From Monoglobus sp964442605 (GTDB taxonomy: Bacteria > Bacillota > Clostridia > Monoglobales > Monoglobaceae), in assembly GCA_964442605.1 (NCBI GenBank), contig CAYTZR010000020.1, positions 1 to 37,185 of the forward strand: a stretch of DNA of 37,185 nucleotides, given 5' to 3'. Positions 8,110 to 15,876 of the stretch are shown here, piece by piece. Position 1 is the first letter of the stretch. Each line of letters begins with the position of its first letter. Both the position numbers and the translations under genes were made by a program. The notes beneath the pieces are model-generated. The model saw only the letters and a program-made list of their open reading frames with translations, did no database searches and was not told where the DNA came from.

Positions 8110-8169
8110 TTCGATATATATTATATATTTCGATATATTCGATATAATATAATAGAATATTTCGATATA
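8110..8169. repeat. Four copies of TTCGATATA upstream of the ATPase promoter
   Basis: TTCGATATA occurs at 8110-8118, 8129-8137, 8138-8146 and 8161-8169 within AT-rich DNA between two divergent promoters. It could be a set of protein-binding sites or a slippage product; spacing is irregular. Confidence 0.7.
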
Positions 8170-8193
8170 ATAGAAGCTTTTTGAATATTTGGA

Positions 8194-8222
8194 TTGACTT
8201 TAGGTTATAATAGTGATATAAT
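8194..8222 (+). promoter_or_regulatory. SigA-type promoter of the DUF4143 ATPase gene
   Basis: TTGACT (8194-8199), a 17-bp spacer and TATAAT (8217-8222), about 55 bp upstream of the ATG at 8278. Confidence 0.75.
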
Positions 8223-8277
8223 TATTCAAGTAACAGATTTTCAGCTCTTATTAAATCATAAATAGGGATGTGATAAA

Positions 8278-9477
8278 ATGATTAAACGTGAGTTGTATAT
8301 GAAGAAAATTCGCCCGTTTATCGACAAACCCGTTGTAAAGGTCTTGTCCGGAATACGCCGATGCGGAAAATCCGTCATGCTGGAGCTGATACAATCGGAG
8401 CTTGCGGAGCGCGGCGTACAAAAATCACAATTTATCTCTGTCAACTTTGAGTCGCACGCTGTCCAATATGTTAAATCCGCGGACTTAACCTATGAGCATA
8501 TTAAAAATATTGCCCAAGCTGCAAATCAAAAGCTGTATCTTTTTTTAGATGAGATACAGGAGCTGAACGGCTGGGAAACAATGATAAACTCACTGCTCAT
8601 TGACTTTGACACGGATATTTATATCACCGGCTCTAACGCGAAGCTGCTGTCCGGAGAGCTTGCCACCTATCTTGGCGGACGATATGTTGAATTTAAAATA
8701 TACCCGTTTTCGTTCGGTGAGGCGCTGGATATACTCCCGGATATAAGTGAAGCAGAAGCCTTTCAAACATATCTTGTACGCGGAGGTATGCCGTTTTTAT
8801 ATCAATTTCACATCGACAGCGGCGGCGCTATGCAGTATCTGAACGATATATACGACTCTATAATACTGAAGGATATAGCGTCAAGGCATAAAATACGCGA
8901 CGTTGAACTGATGAAACGTATTTTTCAATTTTTTGTCGCAAATATAGGCAACACCCTTTCGGCAAGCAATATTTCCAAATACATGAAAAGCGAGATGAGA
9001 ACCGCTTCGACCGAAACCATATATAATTATATTGAATATTGCAAAAACGCCTGCCTGCTTCACACGGTTCCCAGAGAGGACGTTATCGGAAAAAGACTTT
9101 TGCAATTTCATGAAAAAATCTATATTTCCGACCACGGCATACGCGAAGCCATATTCGGAAACAACCTGAGCGATATTAATCAAGTTCTCGAAAATATTGT
9201 GTATATGGAGCTTCTCAGACGCGACTATAAAATCACGGTTGGCAAAAGCGGCAGCAACGAAATAGATTTTGTCGCGGTACACGGCAGTGAAAGGATTTAC
9301 GTGCAGGTTACGTATCTACTCGCATCGGATGAAACTGTAGAGCGTGAATTTTCAGTACTTGAAGGTATTCGTGACAACTATCCCAAGTACGTCGTTTCGA
9401 TGGATGAAGTCAATCGCGGCAGAAACGGTATTCCGAATATAAACATACGTGATTTTCTGCTGATGGAAAAATATTAA
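8278..9477 (+). CDS. AAA-type ATPase with C-terminal DUF4143 domain
   Basis: The 399-residue protein has the architecture of the widespread AAA_14/DUF4143 family: Walker A GIRRCGKS (residues 25-32), Walker B LYLFLDEIQ (about 86-94), the sensor segment YITGSNAKLLSGELATYLGG, and a winged-helix-like middle. Near residue 330 the C-terminal domain has EIDFVAV..ERIYVQV, which looks like a PD-(D/E)XK-type core. The biological role of the family is unclear. The ribosome site is weak (AGGGATGTG). It begins a two-gene unit with the acetyltransferase 24 bases downstream. Such genes are patchily distributed, so it may be an accessory gene, though base composition does not stand out. Confidence 0.88.
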   Translation: MIKRELYMKKIRPFIDKPVVKVLSGIRRCGKSVMLELIQSELAERGVQKSQFISVNFESHAVQYVKSADLTYEHIKNIAQAANQKLYLFLDEIQELNGWETMINSLLIDFDTDIYITGSNAKLLSGELATYLGGRYVEFKIYPFSFGEALDILPDISEAEAFQTYLVRGGMPFLYQFHIDSGGAMQYLNDIYDSIILKDIASRHKIRDVELMKRIFQFFVANIGNTLSASNISKYMKSEMRTASTETIYNYIEYCKNACLLHTVPREDVIGKRLLQFHEKIYISDHGIREAIFGNNLSDINQVLENIVYMELLRRDYKITVGKSGSNEIDFVAVHGSERIYVQVTYLLASDETVEREFSVLEGIRDNYPKYVVSMDEVNRGRNGIPNINIRDFLLMEKY

Positions 9478-9501
9478 ATAAAACACAGGAGCGGTGAAAT
9501 T

Positions 9502-9906
9502 ATGAATATCCAAGCGGCAAACATCAATGACCTGGAATTTATTTCAAAAAATGATACCCATATCTCAAAAAACGAATTAAAAAACCTGTTTGATTTACAG
9601 AGAATATATGTTATAAAAGAAAACACGGAAATTGCGGGTTGGCTGAGGTACAATTTGTTTTGGGACAATACGCCGTTTATGAATATGCTGTACATAACAG
9701 AGCCTTATCGGGGAAAGGGATACGGCAGGGCACTGGTGCAGCATTGGGAGAAAAATATGAAAAAGCAAAACTATTCCGCGGTTATGACCTCCACCGCCTC
9801 CGATGAATACGCCCAACACTTTTACAACAAGCTGCACTATATCACCGTCGGCGGCTTCACCCCAATAGGCGACACATATGAGATAATCCTGTCTAAGGAG
9901 CTATAA
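9502..9906 (+). CDS. GNAT-family N-acetyltransferase
   Basis: The 134-residue protein shows the acetyl-CoA-binding motif of the GNAT fold, YRGKGYGRALVQHWE (about residues 71-85), preceded by a beta strand (NMLYITEP). It has the typical late YNKLHYITVGGF strand-helix. The substrate cannot be told from sequence. AGGAG lies 9 bases before ATG, and it is probably co-transcribed with the ATPase gene. Its stop is one base from the stop of the convergent nth gene, so there is no room for a separate terminator. Confidence 0.88.
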   Translation: MNIQAANINDLEFISKNDTHISKNELKNLFDLQRIYVIKENTEIAGWLRYNLFWDNTPFMNMLYITEPYRGKGYGRALVQHWEKNMKKQNYSAVMTSTASDEYAQHFYNKLHYITVGGFTPIGDTYEIILSKEL

Positions 9907-9907
9907 A

Positions 9908-10552
9908 CTACACCCCGACTCTCGGGCAGAGGTGATTTATCGGACAGATGTCGCATTTGGGACGTCCTGCGGCGCAGTACGCGCGTCCGTGATACACCAA
10001 TTGGTGGCAGAACAAGGTCTGATACTCCTCCGGCACGATTTTCAGCAAATCCATCTCGATTTTTTGCGGCTCCTTGTTTTTGGTAAGCCCCAGCCGATTG
10101 GACAGTCTCGCGGCGTGTGTATCCACCACTATTCCGGGTATACCGAAGTAGTCGCCTCTGACCAGATTGGCGGTCTTGCGCCCGACTCCTGGCAGCTTCA
10201 GCAAATCCTCCATTGCCTCCGGAACCTCACCGCCGAAATCGCTTATCAGCATTTTGCAGCAGCCGATTATGTTCTTTGCCTTGTTCCTAAAAAATCCCGT
10301 TGACCTTATATCCTCGCGCAATTCCTCCTCGTCCGCGTTGGCAAACGCGTAAACGTCCGTATACTTTTTATACAAATCCTTCGTGACGATATTTACACGC
10401 TTATCCGTACACTGTGCCGCGAGCTGTGTTGAAATGAGCAGCTGCAGAGGTCCGTCATAATCCAAGGTACAGTCCGCATCCTCATATACCCGGCTGAATA
10501 TTTCCTTTATTTTAAGCACTCTTTCGGTTTTATCCGCAAATTTTTCCCTCAT
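9908..10552 (-). CDS. nth: Endonuclease III (DNA glycosylase/AP lyase)
   Basis: Nth removes oxidised pyrimidines and nicks at abasic sites in base-excision repair. Seen: the helix-hairpin-helix LPGVGRKTAN with the catalytic Lys in GRKTA, the catalytic Asp in VVDTHAARL, and a C-terminal [4Fe-4S] cluster with spacing C-x6-C-x2-C-x5-C (CAAGRPKCDICPINHLC). The length of 214 residues is normal. GAGGT lies 9 bases before ATG. The promoter at 10588-10616 overlaps that of the divergent glyA. Confidence 0.97.
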   Translation of the reverse strand: MREKFADKTERVLKIKEIFSRVYEDADCTLDYDGPLQLLISTQLAAQCTDKRVNIVTKDLYKKYTDVYAFANADEEELREDIRSTGFFRNKAKNIIGCCKMLISDFGGEVPEAMEDLLKLPGVGRKTANLVRGDYFGIPGIVVDTHAARLSNRLGLTKNKEPQKIEMDLLKIVPEEYQTLFCHQLVYHGRAYCAAGRPKCDICPINHLCPRVGV

Positions 10553-10566
10553 CTTAAAAATACCTC

Positions 10567-10595
10567 TTGCAAAATTATATATTTAACATTATAAT
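10567..10595 (+). promoter_or_regulatory. SigA-type promoter of glyA, overlapping the nth promoter
   Basis: TTGCAA (10567-10572), a 17-bp spacer and TATAAT (10590-10595). The -10 overlaps the minus-strand -10 of nth (10593-10588), so the two promoters cannot be occupied at the same time. Confidence 0.65.
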
Positions 10596-10616
10596 ATTAC
10601 TATGTGATTTTTTCAA
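10588..10616 (-). promoter_or_regulatory. SigA-type promoter of nth, overlapping the glyA promoter
   Basis: On the minus strand, TTGAAA (10616-10611), a 17-bp spacer and TATAAT (10593-10588), about 36 bp upstream of the nth start. Confidence 0.7.
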
Positions 10617-10673
10617 TCATTTTTTAAATTATTTTTGAGAATTATTAATTAATATATTTTGGAGGACATTTTA

Positions 10674-11912
10674 ATGTTTGAATTTAAAAACCTAAGCAAG
10701 GTTGACCCTGAGGTTAAATCTGCAATCGAAAAGGAAATCAACAGACAGCGGAGCAAAATTGAGCTTATCGCGTCCGAGAACTTTGTCAGTCCGGCTGTCA
10801 TGGAAGCGATGGGAACGCCCCTTACCAACAAGTATGCCGAGGGCTATCCCGGAAAGCGCTACTACGGCGGCTGTGAATATGTTGACATAGTTGAGGATTT
10901 GGCAAGAGAACGCGCTAAGGAATTATTCGGCGCGGAATTTGCCAATGTTCAGCCCCACTCCGGCGCAACGGCAAACCTTGCCGTATTCTTCGCGGCGATG
11001 GAGCCGGGCGACACGTATTTGGGCATGAGCCTCGCGGAGGGCGGACACCTAAGCCACGGTTCGCCCGTTAATATTTCAGGTAAGTATTTTAACGTTGTAC
11101 CATACGGCGTTGATCCTGTGACGCACAGAATTGATTACGATCAGGTTCGCAAGCTGGCTCTTAAGCACAAGCCGAAGCTCATCCTTGCCGGCGCAAGCGC
11201 ATACGCGAGAGAAATTGACTTTAAGCGTTTCCGCGAGATAGCCGATGAGGTAAACGCGTACTTAATGGTTGATATGGCACATATTGCCGGACTTGTCGCG
11301 GCAGGCTTGCATCCAAGCCCGGTTCCTTACGCTGATTTTGTTACAACAACAACGCACAAGACCCTGCGCGGTCCCAGAGGCGGATTGATTTTGTGCAAGG
11401 AGAAGTACGGAGCGATGATAAACAAGGCTGTATTCCCGGGCAATCAAGGCGGTCCGCTTATGCACGTTATAGCCGCGAAGGCTGTATGCTTCAAGGAAGC
11501 TCTTTCAGATGAGTTTAAGACGTACCAAGCACAGGTTAAGAAGAATGCCGCCGTTCTGGCTGCATCTTTGCAGGAGAGAGGCCTGGAAATCGTTTCGGGC
11601 GGAACCGACAATCACCTTATGCTGGTAAGTCTTTTAAAGCAGGAGCTTACAGGTAAGGAAGTTGAGAAAATGCTTGACGAGGTTGGTATCACCTGTAACA
11701 AGAACACAATTCCAAACGACCCCAAGAGCCCGTTTGTAACGAGCGGTATCAGACTCGGTACACCCGCTGTTACAACACGCGGATTTGTCGAGGAGGATAT
11801 GACAGAGGTTGCCGAGCTTATATCCATGGTAATAAAAGACTTTGAAGGCAGCAAAGACGAGGTTGCAAAGCGTGTTCACGCGCTCTGCGCGAAGCATCCG
11901 CTCTATGCCTAA
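10674..11912 (+). CDS. glyA: Serine hydroxymethyltransferase
   Basis: GlyA converts serine and tetrahydrofolate to glycine and 5,10-methylene-tetrahydrofolate, using PLP. The 412-residue protein has ELIASENFVS near the N-terminus, NKYAEGYPGKRYYGG, the AHIAGLVAAG segment and the PLP lysine in TTTTHKTLRGPRGG (about residue 225). GGAGG lies 8 bases before the ATG at 10674; an upstream in-frame start at 10659 would place the ribosome site inside the gene. Its last 8 bases overlap the start of rarA. I see no glycine riboswitch in the short leader. Confidence 0.97.
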   Translation: MFEFKNLSKVDPEVKSAIEKEINRQRSKIELIASENFVSPAVMEAMGTPLTNKYAEGYPGKRYYGGCEYVDIVEDLARERAKELFGAEFANVQPHSGATANLAVFFAAMEPGDTYLGMSLAEGGHLSHGSPVNISGKYFNVVPYGVDPVTHRIDYDQVRKLALKHKPKLILAGASAYAREIDFKRFREIADEVNAYLMVDMAHIAGLVAAGLHPSPVPYADFVTTTTHKTLRGPRGGLILCKEKYGAMINKAVFPGNQGGPLMHVIAAKAVCFKEALSDEFKTYQAQVKKNAAVLAASLQERGLEIVSGGTDNHLMLVSLLKQELTGKEVEKMLDEVGITCNKNTIPNDPKSPFVTSGIRLGTPAVTTRGFVEEDMTEVAELISMVIKDFEGSKDEVAKRVHALCAKHPLYA

Positions 11913-13197
11913 CCGAACACCGCTGGCGGACAGATTACGACCCACATCCTTGGACGAGGTTGTGGGTCAGCAGCATATTTTGGGAAAAAACAGAATTTTA
12001 CGTAATATAATCGAAAGCGGAAATATCCCGAATATGATATTCTACGGTCTTTCAGGCACAGGCAAAACCACCGTCGCGAATATTGCCGCAAGTTCATCAA
12101 ACAAAACGCTGTATAGACTGAACGCGACAAACGCATCGGTGTCCGACATAAAAAATATTGTAAAGGAAACCGACAGCCTTATAGGGCAAAACGGTATCCT
12201 GCTGTACCTTGATGAGATCCAGAACTTTAACAAAAAGCAGCAGCAGTCGCTGCTGGAATACACAGAAAACGGCAAGATTACACTAATCGCCAGCACAACA
12301 GAAAACCCGTATTTCTATATTTACAACGCAATATTGAGCCGCTGCACCGTGTTCGAATTTAAGCCTCTGACAACCGAGGATATAGAGTGCGCCCTGCGCC
12401 GCGGAATTGAAAAAATACAGGCGGAGGATTTTAAAAACTCAAAAATTCTTTTTAATGATGAGGGTGATGAGATTATACATCACCTTGCCGAAAAATCGGG
12501 CGGCGATGTGCGCAAGGCGCTGAACTCACTGGAGCTGGCGGTTATGTATACACCTCCCGACGCTGACGGGAACCTGAACATAACCATGGAGCTTGCGGAG
12601 CAATGCACCCAAAAAAAGGCTTTTCAGTTCGACAAAAAGGGTGACAATCAATATGACGTCATGAGCGCTCTGCAAAAATCAATACGCGGCAGCGACCCGA
12701 ACGCGGCAGTGCACTACCTTGCGCGGCTTGTAGCGGCTGACGATATTCAGTCAATTTGCCGCCGCCTTATGGTTATAGCCTGCGAGGATGTCGGACTTGC
12801 GTACCCTCAAGCCATCAGCATAGTAAAAGCCTGTGTTGACAGCGCCCTGATGCTGGGCTTTCCCGAGGCACGCATTCCTCTGGCACACGCGACGGTTCTT
12901 CTCGCCACCGCCCCGAAGTCAAATTCGGCATATATGGCAATAAACAGCGCCCTCCATGATATTGAGTCGATAGACACGGGCTCGATACCGCGCAGACTTC
13001 AAAATAAGCACTATGACGGCGAGGGCAACACAGTCAAGGGACAAAACTACCTGTACCCCCACGATTATCCCAACCACTATGTCGAGCAGCAGTATCTTCC
13101 CGATAAAATAAAGGATAAGGTCTATTATGAGTACGGCAATAACAAAAACGAACAAGCGGCAAAGGAATATTGGGATAAAATAAAGAAAAATAAGTGA
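11905..13197 (+). CDS. rarA: Replication-associated recombination protein A (RarA/MgsA ATPase)
   Basis: RarA is a clamp-loader-like AAA+ ATPase acting at stalled replication forks. The 430-residue protein begins PLADRLRPTSLDEVVGQQH, has Walker A GLSGTGKTT, Walker B LYLDEIQNFN, sensor 1 IASTTENP, and the family segments MVIACEDVGLAYPQA and YLYPHDYPNHYVEQQYLP. The ATG at 11905 lies inside the glyA end (8-base overlap) without a clear ribosome site, which suggests translational coupling. A 21-codon in-frame upstream extension within glyA is rejected. Its KNK-stop end is repeated downstream. Confidence 0.95.
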   Translation: MPNRTPLADRLRPTSLDEVVGQQHILGKNRILRNIIESGNIPNMIFYGLSGTGKTTVANIAASSSNKTLYRLNATNASVSDIKNIVKETDSLIGQNGILLYLDEIQNFNKKQQQSLLEYTENGKITLIASTTENPYFYIYNAILSRCTVFEFKPLTTEDIECALRRGIEKIQAEDFKNSKILFNDEGDEIIHHLAEKSGGDVRKALNSLELAVMYTPPDADGNLNITMELAEQCTQKKAFQFDKKGDNQYDVMSALQKSIRGSDPNAAVHYLARLVAADDIQSICRRLMVIACEDVGLAYPQAISIVKACVDSALMLGFPEARIPLAHATVLLATAPKSNSAYMAINSALHDIESIDTGSIPRRLQNKHYDGEGNTVKGQNYLYPHDYPNHYVEQQYLPDKIKDKVYYEYGNNKNEQAAKEYWDKIKKNK

Positions 13198-13231
13198 AAT
13201 ATAAGTAAAATAAGTGAAAAAAATAAGTGAA
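13189..13231. repeat. AATAAGTGAA repeat containing the rarA stop codon
   Basis: AATAAGTGAA is found at 13189-13198 (including the rarA TGA), 13209-13218 and 13222-13231, with a degenerate copy at 13199-13208. The third copy restores K-N-K-stop in the rarA frame, 33 bases downstream of the true stop. Confidence 0.85.
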
Positions 13232-13250
13232 GCAATTAAAATATTTTTGT

Positions 13251-13274
13251 AAAGAATGTATGAAAGAATGTATG
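13251..13274. repeat. 12-bp tandem duplication at the ogt start
   Basis: AAAGAATGTATG occurs twice exactly (13251-13262 and 13263-13274), in frame with ogt. It creates two possible ATG starts and the sequence KECMKECM. Confidence 0.92.
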
Positions 13275-13739
13275 CAAGAGAAGATTAAATATCATAAATA
13301 CAATTCGCCGATAGGAACGCTGTATATCGGAGAGGACGGCAGCGGTATCTGCCGTCTTTTTCTTGATGAAAGTCTCGACAACGCCGCCTTAAGTCCTGAG
13401 CCTACGCCCCTGCTCAAAGAGACGGCAAAGCAGCTTGACGAATATTTTTCGGGAATACGGAAAAGCTTTGATATTCCGTTTTCCTGGCGCGGCTCCGAGT
13501 TTCAGACAAAGGTTTGGAACGCCATACTTGATATTCCCTACGGCAAAACAAAATCATATAAGGAGATAGCCGAAGAAATCGGAAACCCGAACGCTTGCCG
13601 CGCCGTGGGCATGGCAAGCAATAAAAATCCGGTCATGATAATCGTGCCGTGCCACCGCGTTATCGGCTCGGACGGCTCTCTGACCGGCTATGCCTGCGGA
13701 ACTGACATAAAGCGAAAGCTGCTGGAGCTTGAGAGTTAA
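13260..13739 (+). CDS. ogt: Methylated-DNA--protein-cysteine methyltransferase
   Basis: Ogt repairs O6-alkylguanine by moving the alkyl group to its own cysteine. Seen: the active-site motif IVPCHRVIGSDG with the acceptor Cys, the helix-turn-helix region FQTKVWNAILDIPYGKTKSYKEIA, and GNPNACRAVGMASNKNP. The start is uncertain: ATG at 13260, ATG at 13272 (giving a more typical 155 residues) and GTG at 13227 are all in frame and none has a good ribosome site. The N-terminus lies within a 12-bp duplication. It is downstream of rarA, probably in the same transcript, and convergent with recG. Confidence 0.95.
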   Translation: MKECMQEKIKYHKYNSPIGTLYIGEDGSGICRLFLDESLDNAALSPEPTPLLKETAKQLDEYFSGIRKSFDIPFSWRGSEFQTKVWNAILDIPYGKTKSYKEIAEEIGNPNACRAVGMASNKNPVMIIVPCHRVIGSDGSLTGYACGTDIKRKLLELES

Positions 13740-13822
13740 GGGTCCGCGTGACGCAAATCCTTCGCTTATATTATTTTTTAATTTTTAATTTTTTTTTAAT
13801 ATTTTAATATTTTTAAATTTTT

Positions 13823-15874
13823 TTAATTCAATATATCCCCCGCCTTGGCAAAAATTCGGGTTATACTCCTTTGCAAGGGCAAATATTTTTGACTTGTTAA
13901 AAACGGATCTTCGGCTAAGATTTTAGCCGCCTCTGTCTGGGTTTCCTTTAAAATATCCATATCGGTGAAGAAGTTTCCTATTTTCATTTCCGGCAGCCCG
14001 TGCTGTCTTGTTCCGAAGAACTCGCCCGGTCCCCTGATTTCCAAATCCTTTTCCGAGATTTTAAAGCCGTCGTTTGTTTCGCACATTACCTGCATACGCT
14101 CCTTGGCAACTCCGCTTTTGGTATTGCCGAACATTATACAGTAGGACTGCTCGCCGCCCCTTCCCACTCTGCCGCGCAGCTGGTGGAGCTGTGACAAACC
14201 AAATCTCTCCGCGTTTTCTATCACCATTATTGTGGCGTTTGGCACATCAACTCCCACTTCAATCACGGTTGTGGAAACAAGCGCGTCAATCTCGCCGTTT
14301 ACGAACCTGCGCATTACATCTTCCTTTTCAAACGATTTCATTCTGCCGTGAAGCAGCCCTATCCTCTTTCCCGGCAAAGCGGTACCGAGCTTTTTCACGT
14401 ACTCCTTCGCCGCCTTGGCGCTGACCGCCTCGGACTCCTCCACAAGAGCGCATACAAAATACGCCTGTCTGCCCTTGTTAAGCTCACTCATCACAAATCT
14501 GTATAATCTCGGTCTCCTCGCCTCCGGCAACGCGACGGTCTTTATCGGAATTCTCCCCGGCGGAAGCTCGTCGATTATCGAAATATCCAAATCCCCATAG
14601 ATTACCAGAGACAGCGTTCTGGGTATCGGTGTTGCGGTCATAACCAAAGTATGGGTATTTATTCCCTTGCCCGCAAGCCTGCTTCTTTGCCCAACGCCAA
14701 ATCTGTGCTGTTCATCCGTAATCGAAAGCACAAGCTTATCAAAGCACACCTTGTCGGTTATAACCGCGTGGGTGCCGACAATTATCTTTGCCTCTCCGCT
14801 TTTGATAAGCTCCGTATTTTCGGCACGTTCCGCCGCGCTTTGTCCGCCGCTTAGGAACGCGACTCTGATATTCCACGGCTCAAAAAAGCCCTTCATGCTC
14901 GCGTAGTGCTGCTCCGCGAGTATTTCAGTCGGAGCCATCATTACCGACTGATAGCCCGCCCTTGCCGCCGCAAACATCGCAGCCGCCGCGACAACGGTTT
15001 TTCCCGAGCCGACATCGCCCTGTACAAGACGGTTCATAGGCACACCGCTTTTCAAATCAGCCGAAATCTCGTTTATAACTCTCTTTTGAGCGTTTGTCAG
15101 GTCAAAGCTGAGTCCCGCCGCAAATTCGGCTATACATTTCACATTATCTATAGCTGTCGCCTTTTGGCTCTTCTTTGTGTTTTTAGCCGTTGCAACGCCA
15201 AGCTGCAGCTTTAAAAATTCCTCAAACACGAGCCTTCGCCTCGCCTGATAAAAATCATCAAGCTCGTTTGGCATATGTACGCCGCGTATAGCCTGTTCTA
15301 TACCGATTAAATTATTCCTTTCCCGTATATCCTCGGGCAGTATTTCAGGCAGCTTTTCGCTTAGCCCTTCAACCGCCTTTTGGGCGGCGTCCCTGATGCT
15401 GCGCTGATTAAGACCGGCTGTCGCGGGATATATGGGAACAATTTTCCCCATTTTGGTTGTATCGCCCTCAAGCTTTTCTATTATCGGATTAACCATTTCC
15501 GCCGCCATTCTGCGGTATGACACCCTGCCGAAAAACATATATTCCGCCTCCGGATCCGACAAGGCTTTGTCAATGTATGAGGCGTTGAACCATGTAAGCC
15601 GCATAACTCCCGTACCATCGGACAATGAGGTCTGAACCACCATACCGCCCGTTCTCGCTCTGAATTTCCTCAGTCCCGACGCAAGTGTTCCTTTTACACA
15701 CACGTTTTCGCCGTCAATCAAATCAGCAATATCCTTAATGCTTGTCCTGTCCTCGAAGCTGCGGGGCAGATGGTATAATAAATCACCCACCGTGAAAATG
15801 CCGAGTTTGTGAAATAACTCGGCTCTTTTCTCACCTATTCCTTTTAAATACTGAATGTTATCCGATAATTTCAT
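13823..15874 (-). CDS. recG: ATP-dependent DNA helicase RecG
   Basis: RecG regresses stalled forks and resolves branched DNA. The 683-residue protein has the N-terminal wedge/OB region (YLKGIGEKRAELFHKLGI, GDLLYHLPRSFEDR), Walker A QGDVGSGKT, the DEQH box (SITDEQHRFGVGQR), motif III TATPIPRTL and C-terminal motifs V/VI (STTVIEVGVDVPNA, QLHQLRGRVGRG). The ATG at 15874 follows GGAG with five bases between; a GTG six bases earlier overlaps the fakA stop and would touch the ribosome site. It is the last gene after yloU-fakA. The 83 bp to the convergent ogt are AT-rich with TTAAAAAT repeats and no clear hairpin. Confidence 0.97.
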   Translation of the reverse strand: MKLSDNIQYLKGIGEKRAELFHKLGIFTVGDLLYHLPRSFEDRTSIKDIADLIDGENVCVKGTLASGLRKFRARTGGMVVQTSLSDGTGVMRLTWFNASYIDKALSDPEAEYMFFGRVSYRRMAAEMVNPIIEKLEGDTTKMGKIVPIYPATAGLNQRSIRDAAQKAVEGLSEKLPEILPEDIRERNNLIGIEQAIRGVHMPNELDDFYQARRRLVFEEFLKLQLGVATAKNTKKSQKATAIDNVKCIAEFAAGLSFDLTNAQKRVINEISADLKSGVPMNRLVQGDVGSGKTVVAAAAMFAAARAGYQSVMMAPTEILAEQHYASMKGFFEPWNIRVAFLSGGQSAAERAENTELIKSGEAKIIVGTHAVITDKVCFDKLVLSITDEQHRFGVGQRSRLAGKGINTHTLVMTATPIPRTLSLVIYGDLDISIIDELPPGRIPIKTVALPEARRPRLYRFVMSELNKGRQAYFVCALVEESEAVSAKAAKEYVKKLGTALPGKRIGLLHGRMKSFEKEDVMRRFVNGEIDALVSTTVIEVGVDVPNATIMVIENAERFGLSQLHQLRGRVGRGGEQSYCIMFGNTKSGVAKERMQVMCETNDGFKISEKDLEIRGPGEFFGTRQHGLPEMKIGNFFTDMDILKETQTEAAKILAEDPFLTSQKYLPLQRSITRIFAKAGDILN

Positions 15875-15876
15875 AA

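Noticed and set aside
8101..8170. CRISPR-like array of TTCGATATA repeats
   Set aside because: Units are only 9 bp, spacing is irregular, there are no unique spacers of regular length and no cas genes.
10602..10673. Glycine or other riboswitch before glyA
   Set aside because: The leader is short and AT-rich, with no tandem aptamer structure or terminator.
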